64,000 nt of DNA from Curvularia sp. ZM96 (Eukaryota; Ascomycota; Dothideomycetes; Pleosporales; Pleosporaceae), in assembly GCA_022457065.1 (NCBI GenBank), contig JAJGBQ010000003.1, forward strand, positions 434,001 to 498,000, given 5' to 3'. Of the stretch, positions 35,188 through 44,924 are shown piece by piece (position 1 is the stretch's first letter; each line of letters begins with the position of its first letter). The notes under the pieces were generated by a model. It was given only the letters and a program-made list of their open reading frames with translations. It was not told the DNA's origin and did no database searches. The position numbers were made by a program, and so were the translations under genes.

Positions 35188-36821
35188 TCAAGCTTCAGAC
35201 AGCCTACGTTCTCTCGGAATTACAGACAATACCTGCAAGCGCACATTTTCATAAGCTGTCAGCACACGAGTAGTTATCTGTTGCAATCTCTCTCTAGTCG
35301 GTGGCCGGGCTATGAGCAAAACGATCAACGTGACCGGAACAGCTACTGCAAAGTACACCCAGAAATACGGGCTACCGGGCAGGTTAGTAGTATTCATACT
35401 GAACAGGCTCGATATATAGGTCAGAGGAACAAAGATGAGCGCTAGTACCGTCAAACGGCTGATATTTTCCGTCTCTGCAAAAGACCGGCGAGCGTCGATG
35501 ATTTGTACCAGTGACGTGACAACTGGTAGCATGTTTTCGAGTCTGTGACCAGCATCTTCAATGTTCTTGTTGATGGCTTCAAAGTCCTCGAGCACAAGAT
35601 CCACATCAGCGCGGTGTTCTGGTTGAATGGAGGTGTGCATTTTCAAGTGGCGTATGACTGCCCGGATTTTTTGCTGGGAGACCATGCTTCGTCGGCGCCA
35701 GCCATGGAGCTCGCGAATGTCCATGTCGAACCTCTTCAAGTCGAGGTGATCGCCACCGTATTCGTAGAGCTTGAGGCAATGCAACATCACCGCCACGTAT
35801 TTCACCCATTGTGCGGCCACAATTCTTAGCGGGTAATAGGCAAGTGATTGAATGGATGGATCCGCTGGGTCAAAGCATTTAGGAATTGCGCGTTCCCAGT
35901 ACTGGATCAAATCGCTAAGCATACCGCTCTGTCCAGGGCATTGAGGGACCTTGTAAGACTGCGAGAATGGCGGCATTTTCATGAAATCTTCGTAGGTTCC
36001 CATGTACGGTTGCAGGTTCAATTTCACCTTTTGTCCGGTATCCGCGTGATCTCCGCCACGATAAAAAGTATCACCAAGTGGTGGATCGACAAGTACCAGG
36101 GCTCCATCCGTCAGCATTTTCGGTATCAGAATGCAAAAAACGTACCTAGCCAAAAGCCATCCTCTTGCCTCAGTTTGATAATTGATACACGGCGCTGTGC
36201 AAGGCCAATGTTCGTTGCCCGTAGAAATACCAATTTGCGGTTGATGGCTGTGTCGGTCATGAATCGAGCGCCGAATGGGAACTTGTCGTTACAGATAACG
36301 GATTGATGGTATGATATATTTACATAATCACTCTGGTGGAGACGGGACGGCAGATTGGCATCGTCGGGCGTTTGATGGTGCATCCCTGTCCTATGCACAG
36401 TGTGCAAGTGTGTTGCGAGGAATAAAGGATCAATATCCAGATCAGCGCCTAAGACAGTGATCATCTCAACGGTCAAGTCTTCGATCAGTAGTATCCGTCC
36501 CTGGATTTCCAGACTGGGCTTGTAATTTGACTTCTCCGTGTCGTTGTTTGTTGCCCCTTTTAGTTCGGAACGCAAACAGTCAATATCGGGAATGAACCGA
36601 ATATCAGGGCTAGTCATCCCAGCCCGAAATTCGAGTGCAGCGGCACGGCATGCAAACGTTCGAGCATTAGGATTTGCAAGGAAAGAAGCGAAAGTAGAGA
36701 GCGAGGGATTTCTAAAGCATAAGCCTTGAATGTATTCCAGGTATGCGCGCAGCGACGGGATGTTCGCGTCCTTACGTTTAGAGTAGTCTGACGATGCAGT
36801 GCAGCTCGACTTGACTGTCAT
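35188..36821 (-). CDS. CorA-like Mg2+ transporter family protein with SMN instead of GMN
   Basis: Two exons, 36821-36146 and 36101-35188, joined in phase 1 across a 44-nt intron; 529 aa. I chose ATG 36821 (MTVKSSCTAS) because the 70 codons upstream to the next ATG do not look protein-like. The N-terminal 430 residues form the cytosolic domain, ending in long helices (ADVDLVLEDFEAINKNIEDAGHRLENMLPVV). Two membrane spans follow (about 440-459 and 470-490), then a basic tail. At the end of the first span, where CorA/Mrs2 proteins carry the Gly-Met-Asn selectivity motif, this protein has Ser460-Met461-Asn462. Such degenerate CorA-like proteins are common in filamentous ascomycetes and their cargo is unproven. 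The 44-nt intron is very short. Confidence 0.82.
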
Positions 36822-37640
36822 GCTCCGTGGCTGATTCGTGAAATGAAATATGTTGCTAAGTACTGGGAAATGTTGAAGGTTAAAGGCTACTACTAACGTT
36901 CGACCGCGGAGCAGTATCCTTGTGGTTGCACAACCTTGCTGCCTTAGCGCGACGTGGCGTGGCTCAGCCTGGTGACTGATTTCAGCGCCTGAGGCACCTG
37001 ACACCCTCAGCAAAAGAAAACGCGATGGCATTGACAATACTTGATAGAGGTGGTAACAATAGAGAACACACGAATATTAGAGGTATACACAGTGATTTCT
37101 TCTAGACACCGTTGACGGTTGTCTCCGTTATCTTGGAATTTGCCTTTAGTGGTTGTAGGTGTTGTTAATGCGAAGGGTGTGTGTCCACATCAGCAAAGAA
37201 GGCAATTGCAGGCAAACGATATGTGGCCATAAGTTGTATTGCCTTATCGTATCATACTGCCTCTGAACCGAGCCTGGACGTACTCATGGTGGGTCGATGG
37301 ATGGGTGGAGGTACGTGCAATTGGCGGAAGAGTCACGGCAGCTTGAGCGGCTGGCGCCCCAGCCCAGCGCTCTAGCCCAGCTCCGGTCAATGTAGGGCCT
37401 AGCAAAACACTAAGCACCCAATCACCCTCAAGACCAGGCGCCTCGACACGAAGCTTGCCTCAAACCAAACTTGTCAGGCTGATGCTGGTATTCGCATCTA
37501 AGATGAGGCATCGAGGCTGTATTTATAGCAATAGCCGCCTCAAACGCAGGAAAATATTGTGTTCCCGAGCTCTTGATAGTGATATTCGTGCGATTGATGT
37601 TCTCCAGTTGCGGCACTTTAAGTATACTATCTAGCCTGAA
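36822..37640. other. Divergent intergenic region, CorA-like / RelA-SpoT-like
   Basis: About 820 bp between two divergent start codons. The first 210 bp could extend the CorA-like protein in frame (ATG at 37031). No other feature is seen. Confidence 0.5.
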
Positions 37641-39275
37641 ATGTCTTCAGATCACAATGAACCAAGGAGGTCCTCCGATGTATCGAGTCAGGACCATGAG
37701 GATATCGACAACATTGCCAACCGTCGGGCGCTGAATCGCACTAAGACATATCTTGATACGCCCACTCAATCAGCCATCGATGAATTCATGTCAGTTACTT
37801 ACTGTATCGAGCATTACAATGCCTTGGCTAAGAAAGCTCAAAACCTGCTCGAGGCCGCTTTGAAGGGCGCACGAGATTCCGACACGGTTGAGGTTCAGTT
37901 CCGAATCACTTGTCGAGCAAAAACAACAAAGAGCCTGAGGGAAAAGCTAGAAGCAAGAGACAAAAAGCGAAATTATCGTACTGTCGGAGCTATCCTAGAG
38001 GATGTACCAGATCTTGCTGGAGTAAGAGTTGTGCTTTACACACCAAATCAGGCTCAGCGGTCCAGAGTCAAGGAAGCTATCAAAGAGATCTGGAGTGATG
38101 ATGTTGAGGAAAGACTACATGGAGATCCAGTGTTGTCACAGAAGGCAAACTCGAGCAAAACGCACAATAAAGGTGCAAATCATAGCGGCAATGACGGCGA
38201 AGACGACACGAGCAGTAGCGGGGAGAGTGAAGAGTACGTGCCAAAACATCTTGGGTATCAGGCCGACCATTACAGAGCTCTTATGCGCCAAGACCAAAGT
38301 GATGATTTGTATGAATACAGAGAGCTAGATAGGGTCGAGATACAAGTCGTCTCAGCTCTTGGTCATGTGTGGGCAGAAGCAGGCCACGACGTCATGTATA
38401 AAACCCACACATACGGAAATCCTACAAAGTTGGAGCGTCGTATTCTGGACGCGCTAAACGGCCTCATCATATCGGGAGATCTTCTGCTCGAAGAGTTCCG
38501 TGATTCTGTGACCAAGCGAACATATGCGAGATGGCAGCACCGGGAGGAGCTCGCCATGTGGCTTCGGGAGTCGGATGTTATGAAGCAAAAAGAGAGGGAA
38601 AATGGAAAAAGGATTTACAAAAGCTTAGATTCCCATTTTGGACCAGCAGGAATCGATGTCTTGTACAAATTCCTGCGAAAGACGGACAACAACTATCCAA
38701 TAGCCGTTCGAAACATCCTCAAGACGCTAGACTTTCCAAAAGATCCGATGTCCGGCTTGAAGAAAGAACTCGCTCGATTTGAACGTGGCTTTGAGCCCCC
38801 ACACGGCCTGCTCGCACCGTTCTGTATCCTATCGCGTCTCATACCCAAATCAGAAGAACCTTTGGATCTGGAGGCATATAGCATATCCCAGAAATGCAGC
38901 ATCATGATGGATGCATTCATCCTTCTCCAGACATTCTCTGGCACCGCAAGCGCTGCAAAAAATTATCTACTCACCAAAGTCGAAGACAAGCTAACCGAGG
39001 AAGAAAGGGATAGCATTGACTTTGTACTGGGTGATCCGCTGAGGCGCGACTGTCTCTCGGACGTTGGAAACTCGGAAATCTATCTTGCGCAAGATCTTCA
39101 GGCAGCCTGGGATTGGTTTATTCAACAAGCGATTGACGATAACTTGTGCGGGTTCTTGTTTCGTTTAGCAGTTATGGATGTTTCAGCGGAAGAAACGCGC
39201 TCTTTGGAACGTTTGGAAAAGCTTCAGATTAAGCCCTTATCGAGAAAGAGCACGTTTGACGATAATCATGAGTAG
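37641..39275 (+). CDS. RelA/SpoT nucleotidyltransferase-domain protein
   Basis: Single exon, 544 aa. Residues about 50-260 align by motif with the (p)ppGpp synthetase fold: CRAKTTKSLREK (Arg92, Lys94, Ser98, Lys102; ATP-binding RxKxxxSxxxK), DVPDLAGVRVVLY (Asp124 and Arg129; the Mg-binding DxxGxR motif), GYQADHYRAL (Tyr206, His210; GTP-stacking GYxxxH motif) and RVEIQVVSALGHVWAEAGHDVMYK (Glu233, Gln235; the ExQ catalytic motif). A charged insertion at about 165-200 separates the second and third motifs. There is no HD hydrolase, TGS or ACT domain. The C-terminal half (about 280-544) is helical and unrecognised. The residues needed for pyrophosphate transfer look intact, so activity is plausible, but product (pppGpp, other alarmone, or tRNA pyrophosphorylation as in toxSAS) and role in the fungus are unknown. 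Confidence 0.85.
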   Translation: MSSDHNEPRRSSDVSSQDHEDIDNIANRRALNRTKTYLDTPTQSAIDEFMSVTYCIEHYNALAKKAQNLLEAALKGARDSDTVEVQFRITCRAKTTKSLREKLEARDKKRNYRTVGAILEDVPDLAGVRVVLYTPNQAQRSRVKEAIKEIWSDDVEERLHGDPVLSQKANSSKTHNKGANHSGNDGEDDTSSSGESEEYVPKHLGYQADHYRALMRQDQSDDLYEYRELDRVEIQVVSALGHVWAEAGHDVMYKTHTYGNPTKLERRILDALNGLIISGDLLLEEFRDSVTKRTYARWQHREELAMWLRESDVMKQKERENGKRIYKSLDSHFGPAGIDVLYKFLRKTDNNYPIAVRNILKTLDFPKDPMSGLKKELARFERGFEPPHGLLAPFCILSRLIPKSEEPLDLEAYSISQKCSIMMDAFILLQTFSGTASAAKNYLLTKVEDKLTEEERDSIDFVLGDPLRRDCLSDVGNSEIYLAQDLQAAWDWFIQQAIDDNLCGFLFRLAVMDVSAEETRSLERLEKLQIKPLSRKSTFDDNHE

Positions 39276-40167
39276 TTGCATACCCTACCGACAACGGTCA
39301 TATGAAATGTTCTGCTGAGATCTTCATAAAATCTACGAAGTAAATACCTGCTACTCGAATTAGTTTGTTCTTCCTTGACTCATGGCCCAACAAAGGACGC
39401 TGGAATTTGAAACCGCTGTCACTCAGACCAGCACTTGGCACCCACGCAAACGCCATCAGGTCCAAAGCGGACGGCAAAGAAGCACAGTCTATGCGACAAA
39501 GCGAGGCCATCCCGGTAAATACTTCAAGTGTTGGCGGCGCGGCCATTGAACTGCTGAGAGCAAGTCCAAACTCAGTCAGTAGTAACAGAGGCCTGAATGC
39601 ACTCTGCACGAGTCCGCTCTTGTGAGTTGTTGGTTGAGTGATTGTCCCTAATGGTGGATGAAAAAACACGCCACAACGCGCTGCACTTGAGACAGTAAGG
39701 CAGACGAGAACCAGCAATTTCTTTTTTGAGTGGTAGACGAGTCTCGTACGCCAGTTTGAAGGTTTCGAGGATAAGATTGGGTACATATCAGCCATGCTCT
39801 TGGGAACGTGGATGTTGGATCGGACAAGCATCCTAGTAGTATTGTGGAACGGTGTGCACCATCCATATGCACAAAGTATTGGAGTGTACGTTTCGGGTTA
39901 GTGTGCTTTGATGTTGGGCGCACAGACATATGCTCGTGCAGCCCTTGGATGATCTAAGTTGTATTAAAAACCCCTCAACTCCGTACCGTCCTAGCAAACT
40001 CCTAAACAGAAAAGACCTTAGAGCGACGATAACATGAAATTCTACCTTTCGCTCACGATGCTCAATGCCGCGGATGGTAACATAAATCACCCATGAACAC
40101 GGATGCCGGCGACTCCCTAAACGCCAGCACGTAAGGCAGATCTATCGCAACCACATCTAGTTCGATC
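39276..40167. other. Convergent intergenic region, no supported gene
   Basis: Lies between the 3' ends of the RelA/SpoT-like gene and the tail-anchored protein gene. A 177-codon minus-strand frame at 39298-39831 has no recognised domain and no convincing start, and a shorter plus-strand frame overlaps it. Confidence 0.5.
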
Positions 40168-41208
40168 TCATTTCAACAACAGCCGCAGAAATACGTCTAT
40201 GCAGTATGCAAAGGCAAGACAGAATACTGAAAGGGCGAGTAGACGTAGCCACGCCGCATCGGCGGCGGGGTCTAGACGCTGTGGCCAAGACGTGGCTGTC
40301 GGTTGTCCCGGGAATTCAAAATTGTGGCCGTGTTGTTGAAGCAACTCTGGAACGCTCAGCCGCATTATCCGGCCGTTTGGATGGATATGGTCGCATCCCG
40401 GACATCGCTGCGTGTTGACACCAATGCTCACGTTATCAGAGCTTTGACTGGGACTTTCTGGAACGAAATGCTGTGGCGGGATGGGCGCCTCTATTACGGG
40501 TTGCGGCAAACCAGAGACTCGGGGAACAACCAGTTGGCGCACTATGATGTCAATCAGCAACAATGCGGTAGCGATCCATTACTAAGACGTACACCACTCT
40601 GTGCCTTCATTTGACCTGAGGTATTCTCTCGCTTCATTGATGCTTCGATCTGTCGTAAGTACCTTGACCACCGTGGCGATAGTTTTGTGGTTGTCCGGGT
40701 CTGTTCTTTTGTTCTTTCCTACTAACTGTCGCAGTACCCTAACGATTTCATACAAGAGCTCTTGACCGTCGGTACCGTCCGAGTAGCCCGCCTCGAAGAA
40801 CTCGTGGACCTTGCGCATATCAGCAGAGGTCACTATCACTGCGGCCGTCAGCCATTGTCCACTATTCAAACGACAAGCATCGAGCGAACCATGATGGTGG
40901 TGTAATATATACGGTACATATATATGTATATACCTAAGAGGGTATATAGGGAGGGTTGGGGCAATTTGGTGCAGTGTGGCGATGGCCTGCTGCAACACAC
41001 GTTGACAAGTGACGGCTGGGCAACACGCTGACAGAGGTCATGGTCGCGGTTGGCCCTGGCTAGCAACGAATGTATGGAGCGGGCGTGTGCGATGGCAACA
41101 TGCGAAGGAGGTGGCAGGTAGGTGGGGGATGTGACAACAAGAGGGATAATGGTACTTGCCCTGGGCATGGTGGCCCGGCACTTGCAGGGTATCATCTGTG
41201 GAAGACAT
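40168..41208 (-). CDS. Tail-anchored membrane protein of unknown function
   Basis: Three exons: 41208-41160, 40838-40593, 40541-40168; 222 aa. Intron 2 (51 nt, GTACGT donor, phase 1) joins TEW to LRQL. Intron 1 (321 nt) fits best as a GC-AG intron: the exon ends AGG followed by GCAAGT, the classical GC donor, and gives the continuous reading HHAQVIVTSADMRKV. If this is wrong, translation could start at the ATG at MRKVHEFF (40817). Residues 17-100 are helical (DGQELLYEIVRVLRQLVG, KTIATVVKVLTTDRSINEAREYL). A middle segment has RCPGCDHIHPNG, a possible small metal or redox site. The last 25-30 residues form one hydrophobic span followed directly by the C-terminus, the hallmark of tail anchoring in ER, mitochondrial or peroxisomal membranes. 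No known family is recognised. Confidence 0.7.
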
Positions 41209-41827
41209 GTTGATGCGATGGATGTCGGCAACGGGACGGAGGGGTTGGGATAGGCGGTGCTGGCGGGCAAGCTGTTAGTTGACAGTCTCGTGAGGTAGCA
41301 GGAGGTGGGCCTTACGTGAAGATGCAACCGTCTTCAATGTCACAATGCTAAGCGAGTGTTGCTTTTTGGGCGGAAAGATGGGGTGGTCGAGGTCGGGGTC
41401 GAGGTTAGGGTCGAGGTAGACGGAGGTCAAGGTCAAAAGGGGATTGTACAGCGGCTTAGGGGTATGCCGCTGTCACCTTGCAAGACGGGCTGTGGTGAGG
41501 AACGTACTGCGAGCCGAGACGAGTGTTGCGAGGGCTAGAGAATGGAAGTGGGCGGCGGTACGGAGGAGTGGTGCGCGAACGCGGTCACTTCACGCGCAAC
41601 AGGAACTAGTGGACATAGCATGACGTTCCTGGCCAGCACAGCGCCCTGACTGATCCTGTGTCGCGATCCTTGCACATGCCGAGCAGGACCGATCCTAGGC
41701 GGCTGATGGCTTTGCGCTACATGTGTTGTTTGTATTTACGGAGTGGAAAACGAGCGCCAACAGCCGGGAAGCGGTGGACCCGATCAACGGGCCCTCCGTC
41801 CTCTACCCCACCCCTATCACCACAAAG

Positions 41828-41870
41828 ACATACATACATACATACATACATACATACATACATACATACA
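41828..41870. repeat. (ACAT)n microsatellite
   Basis: A perfect run of about ten and a half ACAT units (43 bp), followed by a decayed unit. It is likely to be length-polymorphic between isolates. Confidence 0.95.
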
Positions 41871-42305
41871 AACATACAAGCCAAGGCGACCAACACAGAC
41901 CAGAACAGTTATAATCTATCTTGCTACCTAGACGGAAGCCCAGTTTTCAATGTACGCGCTCACTCTGATGAGCTCGTCCCAATGGGCGCGCATGGGCCTT
42001 GCTTTTGCACTAGTTCCCATCCCGCAATTCTATTTTGCGTGCCAGCCGATCTTAACACGCCCGCCCGGCCAAGGCCGCTCCACTGTCTGGTCTCGCGGGC
42101 CACACTGGAAGGCCTGGAAGGAGGAGGCTCGGCAGCGAGGAAGAGGATAGGCTTCTGACCCGGCGACGAGGGAAGGCACAATGGCACTGCCCGGCACTAG
42201 CGCCGCAGCTACCGAACGGCGCGACAGTCGCTAGCGTGCACGGGTGCCCGCTGAGGTCCGCGCGCGGAAGGAGCCAGCGACTGATGAGCCTGGGCGCCGC
42301 GTCCG

Positions 42306-42312
42306 TATAAAA
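42306..42312 (+). promoter_or_regulatory. Orphan TATA box
   Basis: A perfect TATAAAA in GC-rich surroundings looks like a core promoter pointing right, yet no recognisable coding sequence follows within the next kilobase. It may be a chance match, a non-coding RNA promoter, or the remains of a lost gene. Confidence 0.3.
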
Positions 42313-43380
42313 GCAGGCACAGCCCGCTGCCGCTTCCTTTTGCCTACCGGCGGACTCTACTTCACCACCCGCCCCATTACCAAGCAGCCTAGACGACGTC
42401 GTCTGCAGCTAGCCAACAAGACCCTAGCCAGCTTTTTGGTACAGGACTGCTGGTCTCACATCATCTCTGAGTGAATACGCATAGTGCCGCCGGCACCAAT
42501 CCAACATGCAAATCTCATCATTGTAACTACAAGGCATCGCAGACTCATCAGTAGTGACTTGGCCAGAGATCCGAGATTAATCCAAATTAGATTCGTATCA
42601 TCTGATATCCTTTCGTACAAGGCCTATAGGTGTCTATTGAATCAAGTGCTCATTAGGTGTCCCACGCACTCACATATGCCTCTGAGTGACCCTACTGCCG
42701 ATACTGATCCGATTAGTCTTGCCTGCGTCATTGCAATCATCAGTATAACAATCGTGGCAACGAGTATGGCAAAGCATACCTATCCCCCCCTTGGCTGAAG
42801 AAAAAAGCGCGACAAAGTATAGGTTAACTACTCAAAATAAACATTGGTATAGCGCATCAGGTATATCTGAGTCGCGCCTGTCATTTTAGCTAGGTGTCTT
42901 CGTTTCATTGCGAAAGTGAACTCGCCAAAGGAGAAGCGAGACATTAGCTAACCGTTGCATTACCCATCGAAGAGATCAAAACACACCAGGATGCCCACGC
43001 TACTACGCGACATAACTTGCTGCGTTAGGGTGCCTCTTTTTTTTCCTACACCAAAAGATTTTACCGGGCTCAAACGGCCCTCCTTCCTTACCTAGAATAA
43101 GATCATCTTTTTAGAGGCTAAGCGGCAGGTTGCTGTTGGTGAGCCTGCATGGGACAAGTGATGTTGCGGGATGGATAGGTGTGAAGGCAGTAAGCCCAAG
43201 CGTCATGACCTGGGTGGCGCGTTCTTAGTGCCTGATTAGCGCGTTCCTCCATCTCATCACTATACAAACAACCACGTTATACGGCATATTAACAATCAAC
43301 ACGTTTTGTGACTGTATGTCATCTGAAGTGCTTGAATATCGGTTGAAGCGCAAGTACTTGCGGCGAATGCCACTCTCAAA

Positions 43381-44391
43381 ATGTTCACCCAAGAAGAACG
43401 GCAGAAACTCGAGTCTCAGCCAATATATGGCGGCCTAAGCCCGTTTCGCGAGACCTTCAAACAGAAACGCAGCGGAGCAACCTCCAACGTCTCTTCAGCG
43501 GCATTTCGTTCGTTGAGCTCTGAAGGTATGTATGACTTGTAGGCATCTTTGTCACGTTTCTGACACATCGACAGACACTTCAAAGTTTGATATCACTCCT
43601 TTGATCGGCTCTACTGGCCGTCCCAGTTATCCAGAGCTTGAAACCTCCATCTGGAAAAGAGGACTTCTTCGATAAAATTGTGCATCATCTTAATACAGCA
43701 TGAACTCTCGAGCCACAACGATCGTGTGGTTTCTGAGTGATTCCGTGGTTACACTGATATTTCGCAGCCTCACAGTAAACGTATTCGTTCGCACTCTCCA
43801 GTCGTTCTGCTTGGGACATAATGTATGGAAGAACGCAATCCCTGCACGAGCACGGCGGTATGCTCCAACAACATATATCAACCAACAATCTCATGATCAA
43901 TGAAGAAGAGTAAAACCCCTCCTGGCGAGCGTTTCTGATTGATCTCGTCCTTGCGATCAATGAGGAGCGCGAGAAGGCGTCGGGAGCACCTGCTAGGACT
44001 GGCACGCTTGCCTTCAGGGCTATTCGAGTACTTGTAGAAGGCCATCATTCTTTCATAAAGGACCTTGATTCATTCTTTTGGATCCTTTTCAGGATCTGTA
44101 TCCATTTTGCTAGGCTAAACAGAGCCAGTGTATCCAAGAACGAGGAGCGGAACTACGAGAATCCCAAACGACTAGGGATTACCAAAATGGGCACTATTAG
44201 TGACGAGGCCCTTTTTCGGACATTCACGGAAGAAAACTTCACGGAGCACTATCGGCCGCTAGTTGAATGTGTTTGTGCACTGCGAGAAATATTCTTATAG
44301 GTGGTCGATCGCACAGGAAGATCAAGTTCTATATTCGAATATGAAGGCCGTTCTGCAGAGGGCACAAGAAGAGTTACACGGCTCAGAGTAG
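43381..44391 (+). pseudogene. FunK1-type protein kinase relic
   Basis: Decayed copy of the fungal FunK1 kinase family. From 43824 to 44300 one frame, broken by a TAA at about 43911, carries the family's core: a helix with GGMLQQHISTNNLMINEEE, then NPSWRAFLIDLVLAINEERE, ASGAPARTGTLAFRAI, SFIKDLDSFFWILFRICIH and EHYRPLVECVCALREIF. After a frameshift the C-terminus continues to 44391 (QVLYSNMKAVLQRAQEEL). The catalytic Asp of the GDIS-like loop is His, and the LIDLDLA Asp has become Val, so it is dead as a kinase. Upstream, 43381-43525 and 43575-43675 form a clean two-exon frame of 81 codons that runs out of frame near 43650, just before EDFFDKIVHHL in another frame. I read it as the relic's N-terminus, though it could be a separate small gene. 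Confidence 0.75.
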
Positions 44392-44924
44392 TTGGTAGAA
44401 CAAGCATATCGATCAGTGTAGGATTCGGTATCAAACTCTGTAGCGTCCTGATTGATTAAAGTAGTAGTGATTCAATTTTTTTATGTACGAAAAAAGCATA
44501 ATACTGAGGCTGATGAAGCACACGATGAGATAATGACTCTTGGTGTACCCAAACAGCCAGACAAAGCCCACGCGGAAGCTATCATAGGGTCACGAGCTTG
44601 TGAGAACCTCATCTTAACTCAAGAGAGTTCTTCATGCCGAAGCCAAGCCTGTTGAAAACACGACGATGACAGCGGCAGCGGCGCCAATCTTAACGATGTT
44701 GTCGCATCGCTTCTTAGAGCATTCCAAGAAGAACCACGAGGCTGTGGAACACACTCATCTCATATACACAATGACTCCCATCAGGCTTGCAGTCCCTGCT
44801 GCATCACACCCTACAACATAGGTTCTTGCAGCATTTTTAGGTCTGAACCTTGAAGGTATGCCAACACATCAGCTCCTGGGTATCATACATCCTTACTGCA
44901 TTCTTCACCCACACTTGAACCTCC
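44392..44924. other. Intergenic, no supported gene
   Basis: Region between the FunK1 relic and the 3' end of the GAR transformylase gene. It holds several short plus-strand frames with protein-like stretches that may be further decayed sequence, but nothing identifiable. Confidence 0.45.

Larger units (their letters stand above)
41209..43380. other. Intergenic, repeats and an orphan core promoter but no supported gene
   Basis: About 2.2 kb. A purine-rich imperfect GGTCGAGGT tandem lies near 41385-41440, an ACAT microsatellite at 41828-41870 and a strong TATA box at 42306. Short frames occur, including a 40-codon one at about 42676 with a hydrophobic stretch, but none is convincing. Confidence 0.5.

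Noticed and set aside
39298..39831. 177-codon minus-strand frame with one hydrophobic stretch
   Set aside because: It lies between two convergent 3' ends, lacks a convincing start and has no known domain; probably chance.
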